64,000 bases of DNA from Exiguobacterium sp. Leaf196 (GCF_001423965.1 NZ_LMPV01000001.1:943908-1007907), one strand, 5' to 3'; shown: positions 7,732-16,029, counted from the stretch's first letter. The notes: generated by a model not told the origin, from the letters alone. A program made the numbers and translations.

Positions 7732-8123
7732 CAGGAAACTCTCGGTTGAATAGAAACGAAATTTTTACGATAGACGATCTCATACGGTAAGACGAACAAT
7801 ATACATGCAAGAGTCGTGAACTGAATCATGCTACCGATTGATGGTAGTGGAGACAGCGATGCTTCGTGCCACACTTCATATAGACCAATGAACAAAAACA
7901 GAACGACGCTACTCGTCGTCACGTAGATAAGCAGCCGAAGGGGCAATGGATAATGTCGGACAATCCATAACATCGGTAACCCAAAGATAAAATAGGATAA
8001 CGTCATCGCAAACGTCCCGAACTGATAGACGATCTCAAAGTCAATCGTCGTCAGGAACGAATACGCCGTGAACGCTAAGAACGAAAGAATCGTCACAACA
8101 GCCGCATAACTGATCCAGCGCAT
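7731..8123 (-). CDS. hypothetical four-helix membrane protein
   Basis: This 130-residue protein has four predicted transmembrane helices (about residues 4-22, 33-55, 62-84 and 93-115), a short charged connection (VRHYPLP) and a basic C-terminus. I do not recognise the family; small 4-TM proteins of this kind (DUF3021-like) occur beside regulators and transporters, but no motif fixes it. ATG at 8121-8123 is used because GGAGAGGAG lies upstream at good distance; the longer in-frame start has none. It has its own promoter (8193-8221) and terminator. Confidence 0.7.
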   Translation of the reverse strand: MRWISYAAVVTILSFLAFTAYSFLTTIDFEIVYQFGTFAMTLSYFIFGLPMLWIVRHYPLPLRLLIYVTTSSVVLFLFIGLYEVWHEASLSPLPSIGSMIQFTTLACILFVLPYEIVYRKNFVSIQPRVS

Positions 8124-8192
8124 ACGGTTGGCTCCTCTCCTGAATGTTATTCCTGTACACGCGATCGTGACAGAAACCAAATATGTACAATT

Positions 8193-8221
8193 AGTGTAGG
8201 TAGTTCGATTTCATTTGTCAA
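8193..8221 (-). promoter_or_regulatory. sigma-A promoter for the 4-TM protein gene
   Basis: On the minus strand TTGACA (complement of 8216-8221), a 17-base spacer and TACACT (complement of 8193-8198) give a perfect -35 with a reasonable -10, about 70 bases upstream of the start codon. Confidence 0.55.
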
Positions 8222-8319
8222 TTATCTTCAGATTGACTTATTCAGTCTATGTACGATTGCAATGAGAACGAATTCATAGAATAATGAAAAAAACGGACTA
8301 AGAAAGTGAGGTTTTATCG

Positions 8320-8838
8320 ATGGATGAACAATTAACGGTGTTTCGTGATCGCTTTGAAGCTACACCTGATTACCACGATGGTCTTTCGTTTATTGAGGTC
8401 GAGTCACGCCTGACACCTTCAAAACGAGAAGCACTCGCTTGGATGGAACAAACAGGAGGAGAACCGAATATCGTAAACCTTGATGGACGATTCGTCATCA
8501 TCGATACGGTCAAAGAGAGTCCAGCTGGTCGACGAAGCGTTTGTTTTGACGAAGTCGCTCGACTCGGTCGAAAGAAAAATGCGCCCGAAGCTAGCGTCGA
8601 GTCAATGATTGAAGCACTTGATCTCGACCTGTTGACACCAGAACAATATCAAGAACTTCAGACACAGTTTTCGTTTGACGAAAAGACCTCCAGTTGGCTC
8701 GCAACACCAGACGTGATTCGTCAAAAAGGTGGCGCTTTGTTTGGAGATCGTCGTTATGAGACGACATTCATCTATCACAACGGAGTGGATTCCTATTATG
8801 CGAGCCGCGGATTCCGTGTTTTACTTGAATTGGAATAA
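8320..8838 (+). CDS. DUF4256 family protein
   Basis: This 172-residue protein matches DUF4256 over its whole length. Typical blocks are GRFVIIDTVKESPAGRRSVCFDE, the RKKNAPE segment, LLTPEQYQELQ, TSSWLATP and the C-terminal GDRRYETTFIYHNGVDSYYASRGFR. It is a cytoplasmic protein of unknown function, common in Bacillota and Bacteroidota. AAAGTGAGGT precedes the ATG at 8320. It is monocistronic and followed by a strong terminator. Confidence 0.85.
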   Translation: MDEQLTVFRDRFEATPDYHDGLSFIEVESRLTPSKREALAWMEQTGGEPNIVNLDGRFVIIDTVKESPAGRRSVCFDEVARLGRKKNAPEASVESMIEALDLDLLTPEQYQELQTQFSFDEKTSSWLATPDVIRQKGGALFGDRRYETTFIYHNGVDSYYASRGFRVLLELE

Positions 8839-8841
8839 ACC

Positions 8842-8876
8842 AAAAACCGCTTCGTAGTCTAAACGAAGCGGTTTTT
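8842..8876 (+). terminator. terminator after the DUF4256 gene
   Basis: AAACCGCTTCG / CGAAGCGGTTT is a perfect stem with a 9-base loop followed by TTT on the plus strand; the A-run on its left makes it potentially bidirectional. Confidence 0.9.
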
Positions 8877-8931
8877 CACAATAATAGGGAATAATACCCA
8901 ATCGTGATATGATGGACGTTGAGTACAGGAG

Positions 8932-9840
8932 GTGGACGTCATATTTGTATTGGGATTGGTTATAGGTAGTCTTTTAATGTTGCTCAGTTTCCGGTTATTC
9001 CACCAGCAACAACCGGATACAATTGCGTTATGTAAAGATATCTTCTACGTGTTTGAAGTCCATCCGGAATATCGATTCCGATATATCAGTCCGTCCCTCG
9101 ATGACCATATCGGCAAGGGAGTGGCAGCAGCCAGCTATATGGATCCGGATCAGTGTTTCGCGCGGATTCATCCGGAAGACATCGAAGTCTTGATGTCGAA
9201 GATTTCGGGCGACTGTGACTACGATCAGCCGTTTCGGCAACGCTGGCGGACAAATGACGGGACGTACGTCTGGTTCGAAGAATATGCGACACCGATTCGC
9301 GAAAATGGACAGATCGTTGCCATCCAAGGGGTGATCCGTAACATTGACGAACAGTTGAAATCACAACAGGCATTACTCGATCAATACCGTATCGATGCCT
9401 TGACACGGCTTGGGAATCGCCATGCCTTCAACGAAGCTGTCCGCGATCTCGATCAAAAGAAGGCGACGTATGGATTGATTCTGCTTGACTTGAATGAACT
9501 AAAGGATCTTAACGACCGGTTCGGTCACGCGGTCGGTGACGCCTTGCTTGAACAAACAGGACTTTGCATCCGCCGCTTAACAGATCATGGTTACCGGATC
9601 GGTGGTGATGAATTCGTCTTGATCGACGATAGTCCGTCGATTGACACGTTTGAGGCATTCGTCGAACACGTCCGCTCGACGTTCGCGACGCACGAGATTG
9701 GACTCGCGATCGGTGCCGTTCATGCGACAACAGGACGCCGGATCGACGACGTCCTGCATGAGGCAGATGCACGGATGTATCAAGAGAAGATGAAAAAACG
9801 CTTAGGTCGCCAGCATGGATTGATGCGCTTGAAGCAGTAA
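8932..9840 (+). CDS. PAS-GGDEF diguanylate cyclase
   Basis: The protein has about 302 residues: an N-terminal hydrophobic anchor (about 4-22), a PAS/PAC domain (about 35-145, with RNIDEQL at its end) and a GGDEF domain (from about 152) with the intact active site GGDEF at 224-228 and LDLNELKDLNDRFGH upstream. It should synthesise cyclic di-GMP from GTP. No EAL domain is attached. The start is ambiguous: AGGAGG (8927-8932) directly overlaps the GTG at 8932, while the properly spaced codon is ATA at 8941, and the next in-frame TTG is at 8950. Its last 39 bases overlap the convergent hydrolase gene. Confidence 0.88.
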   Translation: MDVIFVLGLVIGSLLMLLSFRLFHQQQPDTIALCKDIFYVFEVHPEYRFRYISPSLDDHIGKGVAAASYMDPDQCFARIHPEDIEVLMSKISGDCDYDQPFRQRWRTNDGTYVWFEEYATPIRENGQIVAIQGVIRNIDEQLKSQQALLDQYRIDALTRLGNRHAFNEAVRDLDQKKATYGLILLDLNELKDLNDRFGHAVGDALLEQTGLCIRRLTDHGYRIGGDEFVLIDDSPSIDTFEAFVEHVRSTFATHEIGLAIGAVHATTGRRIDDVLHEADARMYQEKMKKRLGRQHGLMRLKQ

Positions 9841-10491
9841 GGCGTTGAAGCGTTCTGGTTGATCGAGATTTGCCGTATGCCCTGCTTCCTCGACCGGTAA
9901 GACGATGACGTTCGGCACGTGTTCCGCAACGAACGCGGTTGCGTCGACTTCGTACGTTTCATTCGTTCCGTTTAGGATGACGACCGGCAAGGTGATCGAC
10001 TGCAACATCATTTCCGTCAGTGCCGGGAAACGGAACGTCATCAAATCGAGGACTGCCCGTGCTGTCGTTTTCCAGGCAGGACCATGCAACTGTTCAAATT
10101 GGTCGGCAATTTCCGGTGCTTGCTGATCGATGTTAAGGAAAAACTCTCGTTGTTCGCGCATCAGCGGTTCCATCGCTTTAGGAATGAATGGTGAAAAACC
10201 CGTGATACATACACCTTCGAGTTCGTCCGGTGGGTCGAGTGCCAGTTGCATCGCAAGCGTCGCGCCGAGCGACAACCCGAGAATCCATCCTGGACCTTCC
10301 TGTGCCATCCGTTCGCGGATGGCACGTGTTGCTTGTGATAAGTAATCCTCCGTTGCCGGCTCCGTCGTCATTCCGTGACCAGGCAGATCAATCGGAATGA
10401 ACGTAAAATCATCCGCTAAAGCGGATAGCTGTGGTGCAAAGTGTGTTGCTGCCGTCCCCATTAAACCATGCAATACGTACATACGTGTCAT
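9802..10491 (-). CDS. alpha/beta hydrolase
   Basis: This is a 229-residue alpha/beta-hydrolase-fold enzyme with oxyanion segment LHGLMG near the N-terminus, DLPGHG at 35-40, nucleophile elbow GLSLG at 72-76 (Ser74) and C-terminal EAGHT carrying the catalytic His. The family includes esterases and MenH-like enzymes; the substrate is unknown. Its start overlaps the stop of the next hydrolase by 4 bases (ATGA at 10488-10491), implying translational coupling. The 3' end overlaps the convergent GGDEF gene by 39 bp. Confidence 0.88.
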   Translation of the reverse strand: MTRMYVLHGLMGTAATHFAPQLSALADDFTFIPIDLPGHGMTTEPATEDYLSQATRAIRERMAQEGPGWILGLSLGATLAMQLALDPPDELEGVCITGFSPFIPKAMEPLMREQREFFLNIDQQAPEIADQFEQLHGPAWKTTARAVLDLMTFRFPALTEMMLQSITLPVVILNGTNETYEVDATAFVAEHVPNVIVLPVEEAGHTANLDQPERFNALLLQAHQSMLAT

Positions 10492-11333
10492 ACGGTAAAC
10501 TCCTTAAATTGATGTAGTGTCAATATCGCGTTTGCGATGACGTCCGGACGATCGCGATTCATCAGGTGCGATGTTCCCGGAACGAACGTCACGTTCGCCT
10601 GATAGGATAGATTCGCCTGTCGCCGTATTAATTCCTGCCATTTATTTTCCATTCGTTCGAGTTCATCTTCCGGAAAACCGGCTGCTATCATCGTCTGGAT
10701 TGAGTTCGTTTTATCCCGACCGAGAACGGTCATCGGGAACCCAAGGTCACGCATGAGTGGCTGAAGCGCCTTCGCATCACTCTTCCACTTTGAAATGATC
10801 GCATGCATCGCCCGGTAATACGCTGGGTTCCAATCCGTACGGTCATCCCCGTCCGGGAAACGGTCACGTAAATCAGTTGCTGTCGCTAATTCCGCGAATC
10901 GTTCGATCCAGACGGCGTCGTCCCCTTCCTTATCGAGCGTCGGTGTATCGAGCTGATCAAGTTCTTCTAAGTCAACGGACGTCGCCTCAACAAGGACGAG
11001 ACCGGCGACACGTTCCGGATAATGTAAAGCGAAAGCTTGTGCGACGAGACCACCGTAGGAATGTCCGACGAGTGTGACCGGGATCGTGATATTCGTTGCG
11101 CTGAGAAACTGGTCGATTTGGCGTAAGATGCCGGTCGTTCCGTCCATATAATCGTCCGACCATTCGTGCGGATGGAAGCTGACGACTCGGTAGTCTGGCA
11201 CTAAATTTGTCAAAATGTCCGACCAGTCCTGATACGTCCCACCGAGCGAGGGTAATAACAACAATGGTCGACCTGTTGAACCGTTATCATAGTACGTCAC
11301 TTGTTTCTCTTGTTGCTGAATCATTCGTTCCAA
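10488..11333 (-). CDS. alpha/beta hydrolase
   Basis: This 281-residue alpha/beta hydrolase has nucleophile elbow GHSYGG (Ser about 92), HPHEWSDDY in the N-terminal part and GTSHLMNRDRPD, holding the likely catalytic His, near the end. It is a second, divergent hydrolase upstream of and coupled to the one at 9802. The start is taken as TTG at 11331-11333 because GAGGAG lies 8 bases before it. The in-frame GTG at 11342 overlaps the ribosome site and the ATG three codons downstream is too far. It is divergent from the HAD gene with only about 33 bases between starts. Confidence 0.85.
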   Translation of the reverse strand: MERMIQQQEKQVTYYDNGSTGRPLLLLPSLGGTYQDWSDILTNLVPDYRVVSFHPHEWSDDYMDGTTGILRQIDQFLSATNITIPVTLVGHSYGGLVAQAFALHYPERVAGLVLVEATSVDLEELDQLDTPTLDKEGDDAVWIERFAELATATDLRDRFPDGDDRTDWNPAYYRAMHAIISKWKSDAKALQPLMRDLGFPMTVLGRDKTNSIQTMIAAGFPEDELERMENKWQELIRRQANLSYQANVTFVPGTSHLMNRDRPDVIANAILTLHQFKEFTV

Positions 11334-11366
11334 TGAAATCACTCCTCTATAGTATGAAAGGTGTTG

Positions 11367-12041
11367 TTGATCTTGATTCGTGCGCTATTGTTTGATTTAG
11401 ACGAGACATTACATGACCGGAGCGGGTCTCTTCCCTCCTTTCTCGAGAACCAATATGAGCGTTTTTCAGCTCAAATCTCGCCTATTGCGCTAGACGAATA
11501 CGTCAGCGTCTTCTTAGAGCTTGATCAAGGCGGACGGGTTTGGAAGGATGTCGTTTACGCCGAAATGATTACTCGCTTTCAGTTGTCACTTTCTATTGAA
11601 GTACTGCTACACGACTACGTGACGCGTTATCCGACTTTCGCACGGAGCTTTCCTGGCGTTACTACCTTTTTTGCGCAATTACCGCCCGAGCTACCGATTG
11701 GTTTGCTCTCGAACGGTAGAACGTTGTTTCAACGTGCCGTCCTTGACGCGATTGGACTCACTTCTGCCTTTACGCAGATCGGAACCTCGGAGCAAGAAGG
11801 CTTACGTAAACCGGATCCGGGGTTTTTCTTACGTGTGACAGAACGTTTAAGTGTTCGTCCAGAAGAGGTGCTGTTTGTTGGAGACAACTACGATCACGAT
11901 ATCTTACCGGCGCGAGCGCTCGGTATGCAGACGATTTGGAAGCGCACGGGCGATGTTGCGTTGACCGACACTCAATTTTCGGACTGGCACCAGTTGCCGC
12001 TTCCGTTACACAATCTTATTCCAAAGGAGACTCATCTATGA
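11367..12041 (+). CDS. HAD family hydrolase
   Basis: This is a haloacid-dehalogenase superfamily phosphatase of about 224 residues: motif I FDLDET near the N-terminus, motif II GLLSNGRT, the KPDPGFF Lys motif III and motif IV GDNYDHDI. It has the YjjG/GS1-like subfamily layout with a helical cap. The natural phosphate ester is unknown. The start is uncertain: AAAGG (11357-11361) points to TTG 11367 or TTG 11373 rather than the GTG at 11361. The stop overlaps the GNAT start by 4 bases, so the two are co-translated. Confidence 0.85.
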   Translation: MILIRALLFDLDETLHDRSGSLPSFLENQYERFSAQISPIALDEYVSVFLELDQGGRVWKDVVYAEMITRFQLSLSIEVLLHDYVTRYPTFARSFPGVTTFFAQLPPELPIGLLSNGRTLFQRAVLDAIGLTSAFTQIGTSEQEGLRKPDPGFFLRVTERLSVRPEEVLFVGDNYDHDILPARALGMQTIWKRTGDVALTDTQFSDWHQLPLPLHNLIPKETHL

Positions 12042-12421
12042 CTGAACAGATTCGCCGTTTCCAACCTGAAGATTTTGAGCAGATTCATCGCTTGAACGAA
12101 TTAGAAGGGTGGCAGGATCTCGTCGCTGAGAAAGAGCGGACGCGTGAAGCATGGATCAATGCGAATGCCGCTTACGTCCTCGAGTGCGACGGACAAGTCC
12201 TTGCTTATGTCCGTGCTTTGACGGACGGTTCGGTGACAACGTTTGTCTGCGAGCTCCTCGTCAGCCGCGAGGCACGCAGGCGTGGGTACGGACAACGGTT
12301 GCTCGATCACCTGAAGCACACCTACCCGACACGAATTGATTTACTGGCAACTCGTCAATCCGCTACTTTCTATGAAGAGCAAGGATTTCGTGCTTTCTAT
12401 GGATTCCGTCAATCTCGATGA
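12038..12421 (+). CDS. GNAT family N-acetyltransferase
   Basis: This 127-residue GCN5-related acetyltransferase has the acetyl-CoA-binding motif A region VCELLVSREARRRGYGQRLL (R-R-x-G-Y-G) in the middle and ATRQSATFYEEQGFRAFYGF at the C-terminus. It acetylates an unknown small molecule or protein amine. The ATG at 12038 has AAAGGAGA upstream and overlaps the HAD stop (ATGA), so the two form a coupled operon. Confidence 0.88.
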   Translation: MTEQIRRFQPEDFEQIHRLNELEGWQDLVAEKERTREAWINANAAYVLECDGQVLAYVRALTDGSVTTFVCELLVSREARRRGYGQRLLDHLKHTYPTRIDLLATRQSATFYEEQGFRAFYGFRQSR

Positions 12422-12459
12422 CGTGAACGACTTCGATTAACTCGTGCTCGTCACGTTAT

Positions 12460-12492
12460 AGCCCATCTCCTGATAAAAGTGATGGGCTGTTT
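12460..12492 (+). terminator. weak terminator after the HAD-GNAT operon
   Basis: AGCCCATC / GATGGGCT forms an 8-bp stem with a 13-base loop followed by GTTTCGTGTT. The U-run is poor, so efficiency is uncertain. Confidence 0.5.
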
Positions 12493-12520
12493 CGTGTTCC
12501 AGTCGAATGCCACTGTTCAC

Positions 12521-12976
12521 TTACTGTGTTGGCGACAAAATCATTACCCGTTCTCGGCCCTCTTCCTCACCAACGACCAGCACGTGCTCGGATACCGGAT
12601 CGACCTTGATTTGATAGACGGTAAACGCATCAAGGTTCGACGCAAAATCAGATGTGTCCTGTTCCAGTTGCGTATCGGTCAAGACATCGTCAGTAACGCC
12701 AATTCGCTTCCCTTTCAGCTGTTGCCAGTCTGGATCCGTGATTCTTTTTGCTATTGTGTAAAACTGTTCATCATAATACATGCCGACTACCATCGATTGC
12801 GACGATTGCTCGGGAACGGTCTCATGCAAGGAACTAAAGCCGATGATCGTCAGACCTGCTGCGAGGCAAACAGCTTGTACCGAGCGCCGGCGCCGTTTCG
12901 CTTTGCGGATACCCTGAATTGTTCGTTGCCTGACGGATGACGGTACGTCGATCAAGAATTTTGGCTCGTGATTCAT
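12521..12976 (-). CDS. putative membrane partner (anti-sigma-like) of the ECF sigma factor
   Basis: This 151-residue protein has a basic cytoplasmic N-terminus (QGIRKAKRRRR), one hydrophobic segment (about residues 33-50) and an extracytoplasmic C-terminal domain (about 100 residues). It follows the ECF sigma gene with a 4-base ATGA overlap. That is the usual position and topology of an anti-sigma factor, but no zinc anti-sigma motif (HxxxCxxC) is present and I do not recognise the family. Alternative: an accessory membrane protein of the regulon. Confidence 0.65.
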   Translation of the reverse strand: MNHEPKFLIDVPSSVRQRTIQGIRKAKRRRRSVQAVCLAAGLTIIGFSSLHETVPEQSSQSMVVGMYYDEQFYTIAKRITDPDWQQLKGKRIGVTDDVLTDTQLEQDTSDFASNLDAFTVYQIKVDPVSEHVLVVGEEEGRERVMILSPTQ

Positions 12977-13467
12977 AGACTCATCCCCTTCTGTCGTCGT
13001 ACTTTCTCGAGTGCGCGGTACAACGTACTTTTGATCGTACTCAGTGGCACATTGAAGGTTTGCGCAATCTCTTGCAATGACAAATCTTCTTCATACCGGA
13101 AGTAGACGATCGAGCGCTCGGTCGGCTCAAGGACATCCAGTAAATCGTCCAAGTACAAGCGATCGACGAGACGCTCTTCAAACGACGTCGTTTGACTCGG
13201 TTCGATCGCGAGTGGCTGAAACGACGCTCGATGTTGCTGGAAAGCGCAATTCATCGTGATGCGCGTCAACCATGTCTTAAAATACGAAGCATCCCGTAAA
13301 CTCTTTCGCCCACGCCATGCCCGGTACGCGACCTCTTGGACGTTCTCAAGCGCTGCCGTCTCCTCTTTCAGATAAATGAAGGAAATGCGATACACATAGT
13401 CTTCTTCTGCGAATAAAGCTGCTTCAAAAGCAGCATCGGATAATGCTGCACCTGACTTTCGAAACAC
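12973..13467 (-). CDS. ECF-type sigma-70 family RNA polymerase sigma factor
   Basis: This 164-residue protein has sigma region 2 (AEEDYVYRISFIYLKEETAA to FKTWLTRITMNCA) and region 4 (LEPTERSIVYFRYEEDLSLQ, then FNVPLSTIKSTLYRALEKV with the helix-turn-helix). It lacks regions 1 and 3, so it is an extracytoplasmic-function sigma factor, probably for envelope stress. Start GTG at 13465-13467 is chosen because GAGGAGG lies 8 bases upstream; the in-frame GTG at 13494 lacks a usable site. It is coupled to the downstream membrane protein, and a candidate autoregulated promoter lies at 13506-13530. Confidence 0.9.
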   Translation of the reverse strand: MFRKSGAALSDAAFEAALFAEEDYVYRISFIYLKEETAALENVQEVAYRAWRGRKSLRDASYFKTWLTRITMNCAFQQHRASFQPLAIEPSQTTSFEERLVDRLYLDDLLDVLEPTERSIVYFRYEEDLSLQEIAQTFNVPLSTIKSTLYRALEKVRRQKGMSL

Positions 13468-13505
13468 ATCGGCATCCTCCTCTTTTGCAATCACCCCTTA
13501 TTAGA

Positions 13506-13530
13506 TACGCAACACATTTAAAAAGTTTCA
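13506..13530 (-). promoter_or_regulatory. ECF-sigma-type promoter upstream of the sigma gene
   Basis: On the minus strand TGAAAC (complement of 13525-13530) and CGTA (complement of 13506-13509) are separated by 15 bases, close to the Bacillus ECF consensus TGAAAC-N16-CGTA/CGTC. It lies about 39 bases upstream of the chosen GTG start. ECF sigma genes commonly transcribe themselves. The spacer is one base shorter than consensus. Confidence 0.5.
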
Positions 13531-13624
13531 TTTTTTTCAAATTTTTCTTATAATTCCCTTTTCTTGAGTGAATGAATTCGATAGGATGGGACACAGAGAG
13601 ATAAAAAAGGAGGATGTACGACGA

Positions 13625-14035
13625 ATGAAACTCTATATCGCTTCTCGCTTTGACCACATTTTGACCGTCCGCTGGCTCCGGGATGAACTCCGCTTGCGTG
13701 GTCACGATTTAACATACGACTGGACGAAGAACGACCGGGCAGAAGATTCTGAAGCATTAAGAAAAATTGGTCTTGCGGAATTCGAGGCTGTCAAGCAAGC
13801 GGACGCCTTCGTCCTCGTGTTACCAGCAGGAAAAAGTAGTCACGTCGAACTCGGGATTGCGCTCGCGACGAATCGCCCGATTTACTTATGTATGCCGAAT
13901 GCGACCTACTTCACCGGACCATTGGCCAGTACGTTTTATCATATCGGGCGAACGACTCCTTGCTTCGGAACGAAAGAAGACTGGCTCGCGCAGATTCTCG
14001 CCGATCGCTTACCGGAAGAACAACTGACGTCATGA
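13625..14035 (+). CDS. nucleoside 2-deoxyribosyltransferase-like protein
   Basis: This 136-residue Rossmann-like protein opens with MKLYIASRF and has an Asp-containing ADAFVLVLPAGKSSHVELG segment; in the nucleoside 2-deoxyribosyltransferase family the Glu of this block is the catalytic nucleophile. Related Bacillales proteins are annotated as NDT-like or group-specific, so transferase activity is unproven. The ATG at 13625 is 11 bases after GGAGG, slightly long. The stop overlaps the start of the P-loop kinase gene (ATGA, 14032-14035), suggesting a joint role in nucleotide or nucleoside modification. Confidence 0.75.
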   Translation: MKLYIASRFDHILTVRWLRDELRLRGHDLTYDWTKNDRAEDSEALRKIGLAEFEAVKQADAFVLVLPAGKSSHVELGIALATNRPIYLCMPNATYFTGPLASTFYHIGRTTPCFGTKEDWLAQILADRLPEEQLTS

Positions 14036-14592
14036 GGACCGTCCTGTTGACGATTGGACCGACCCATGCCGGGAAAACGACGTTCGCACGACAGCTTGCT
14101 CAACGTCTACCAGCAAGCCTTGTCATCGATCAGGATCTTCAAGCACGTTTTTTGCTCGAACATTATCCAGACCTCGTTCCAACAGAAGGATCGAATCAGA
14201 TCAAACATGACTTGACGGGATGGTTGATCGAGAAGGCGATTACTTCCTCCTTTGAGACAATCATTTTATGTAATGCCAACACTACACGGACCGGTCGGAA
14301 ACAGCTGTTAAATCAATTTCCCCGTTCGACGTTCCGCTCGATCCTCGTCTGGTTCGATTTACCCGAAGCCATCCTTTCAAACCGACTGACTCACTCCAAA
14401 CGCGATGGACGAGAAATTCGTGGCGACTCGTCGTACTACGACATCTATCAGCGTCAACGAATCGAGCCGCCAGTTTCCGGTGAAGCGGACAAAATCGTTC
14501 GTCTTCGTTCGACGGAAGACGTTGACACATTCCTCGACCATGTCACGAATCCGACGCTTGATGCTCTCTTCGATGCGGTGTCGACTGATTGA
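14032..14592 (+). CDS. P-loop kinase-like ATPase
   Basis: This 186-residue protein has Walker A GPTHAGKT at residues 9-16, followed by VIDQDLQARFLLEHYPD and a Walker-B-like ETIILCNAN. The layout resembles small AAA/zeta-toxin- or polynucleotide-kinase-like kinases that phosphorylate small molecules or nucleic acid ends. A lid-type basic stretch is present (RLTHSKRDGREIR). The target is unknown. It is translated from an ATG overlapping the upstream stop. Confidence 0.72.
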   Translation: MRTVLLTIGPTHAGKTTFARQLAQRLPASLVIDQDLQARFLLEHYPDLVPTEGSNQIKHDLTGWLIEKAITSSFETIILCNANTTRTGRKQLLNQFPRSTFRSILVWFDLPEAILSNRLTHSKRDGREIRGDSSYYDIYQRQRIEPPVSGEADKIVRLRSTEDVDTFLDHVTNPTLDALFDAVSTD

Positions 14593-14691
14593 AGAACATG
14601 ACAATCGTGCGTAAAGCACTCGCTTCTTCATCAACGCATGCAAAAAGACTAGCCGATATGTAACCGATTACAAAAGAAAGAAGGAACACTC

Positions 14692-15498
14692 ATGTCTGAA
14701 GAACAACGATTGACTGGCGGAAATGTCTCTGCTGTCTATCAAAAAGGCAACTATGTCTATCGTACACAAAATGAGAACAGTCCAAATGTTCACCGTCTAT
14801 TACGCCATTTAGAAGCGAAACATCTATCCGGTGTTCCGCGTTTCGTCGGCATCGATGAACAAAATCGAGAGATCCTGACCTTCCTCCCTGGCGAAACGGC
14901 CGATTATCCGCTAAAAGCATACATGTGGCAAGACGATGTGTTGGACGATGTCGCACATCTGATGCGCCAGTATCATGACGCTACAGTCGACTTCGAAACC
15001 AGTGACTGGGAGCCATTGATCAACACCCCTATTCCATACGAAGTCATCTGTCACAATGATTTTGCTGTCTATAATACGATTTTTCAGAATCAACGTCTAA
15101 GTGGCGTGATCGACTTTGATTTTGCAGCACCCGGACCACGTGCATGGGATATCGTCTACGCGCTCTATACGTTCGTCCCGCTCAGCAGTAGACGCCAAGC
15201 ACCTGACGGATCCGTTCTTGCCTATTCACCGGAGCAAGATGATGCACGCTTCGCCGAACGAGTGAGTCGATTCCTTGATGCTTATGGTTATGAAGGTCCG
15301 CGTTCCGAATTGCTACCGATGTTATTGTTGCGCGTCGAAGCGCTATATCTGTTGATTGATCAACGAGCTGTCGACGGCGATGTTGCCTTCATGAAGATGA
15401 AAGAAGAGGGTCACGATACACATTATCGAGCAGAACATCGTTTCATCGCGGAACATGGTACGAAATGGTTCATCGATAAAGATTCATCAGAAAAATAA
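14692..15498 (+). CDS. APH/choline-kinase-like phosphotransferase
   Basis: This 268-residue kinase-fold protein has the APH catalytic loop CHNDFAVYN (about residues 120-128) and the Mg-binding IDFDFAAPGPRAWDI. N-terminal GGNVSAVYQKGNYVYR forms the nucleotide-binding strand pair. It is probably an ATP- or GTP-dependent phosphotransferase acting on a small hydroxylated compound; a resistance role is possible but not shown. GAAGGAACACTC precedes the ATG. It stands alone. Confidence 0.85.
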   Translation: MSEEQRLTGGNVSAVYQKGNYVYRTQNENSPNVHRLLRHLEAKHLSGVPRFVGIDEQNREILTFLPGETADYPLKAYMWQDDVLDDVAHLMRQYHDATVDFETSDWEPLINTPIPYEVICHNDFAVYNTIFQNQRLSGVIDFDFAAPGPRAWDIVYALYTFVPLSSRRQAPDGSVLAYSPEQDDARFAERVSRFLDAYGYEGPRSELLPMLLLRVEALYLLIDQRAVDGDVAFMKMKEEGHDTHYRAEHRFIAEHGTKWFIDKDSSEK

Positions 15499-15551
15499 CA
15501 GTTTATCTTTCACGTTAGATGTCCGTGATCTTCATAGAGGAGTGATTTCCC

Positions 15552-15983
15552 GTGAAAACGATTGATCTTGATTTTTTACTGACGACTGAAGAATACGAAC
15601 TTGAACTGGATAAGATGTCGCTAAAGGCAAATGATCATTATGCGATTGATTTCTATTTTTATGGGGCTGACGAAGCGTTCAAGCTTATAATCAACGATCC
15701 TTCGCGTGATTACTTTTTGATGCGTTTTAAAAAGTACGCCGTCTTCCTAGGAACGTTACAAGAGCATGGCATCATCGACGAGAAACTTCGGAACCCGTAT
15801 CCAGTCGTGAAGTCAAAAGAATCGATGTTCGGTGATTTTGCTGCGAAGTTTATGAAAACGGATGAAGTCTATACTGAACGGGGAGACTTGCACTTATTTG
15901 CTGTCAGGACGCATGAACAGGATTTTTACATTTTGTCCTACAGCGATCCGATCGTCGTTGATCATATGACGAAAGAGTATTGA
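15552..15983 (+). CDS. hypothetical cytoplasmic protein
   Basis: This 143-residue, acidic and aromatic-rich protein has no signal peptide or transmembrane segment. Blocks such as YAIDFYFYGADEAF and HEQDFYILSYSDPI suggest a compact alpha/beta domain. I do not recognise the family. The start is GTG at 15552 with GAGGAG 9-10 bases upstream. It could be co-transcribed with the phosphotransferase gene 53 bases before it. Confidence 0.65.
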   Translation: MKTIDLDFLLTTEEYELELDKMSLKANDHYAIDFYFYGADEAFKLIINDPSRDYFLMRFKKYAVFLGTLQEHGIIDEKLRNPYPVVKSKESMFGDFAAKFMKTDEVYTERGDLHLFAVRTHEQDFYILSYSDPIVVDHMTKEY

Positions 15984-16029
15984 TATAGAAAGCAGTTGTT
16001 ACATCATAAAAAAGGAGGATGAACGTATA

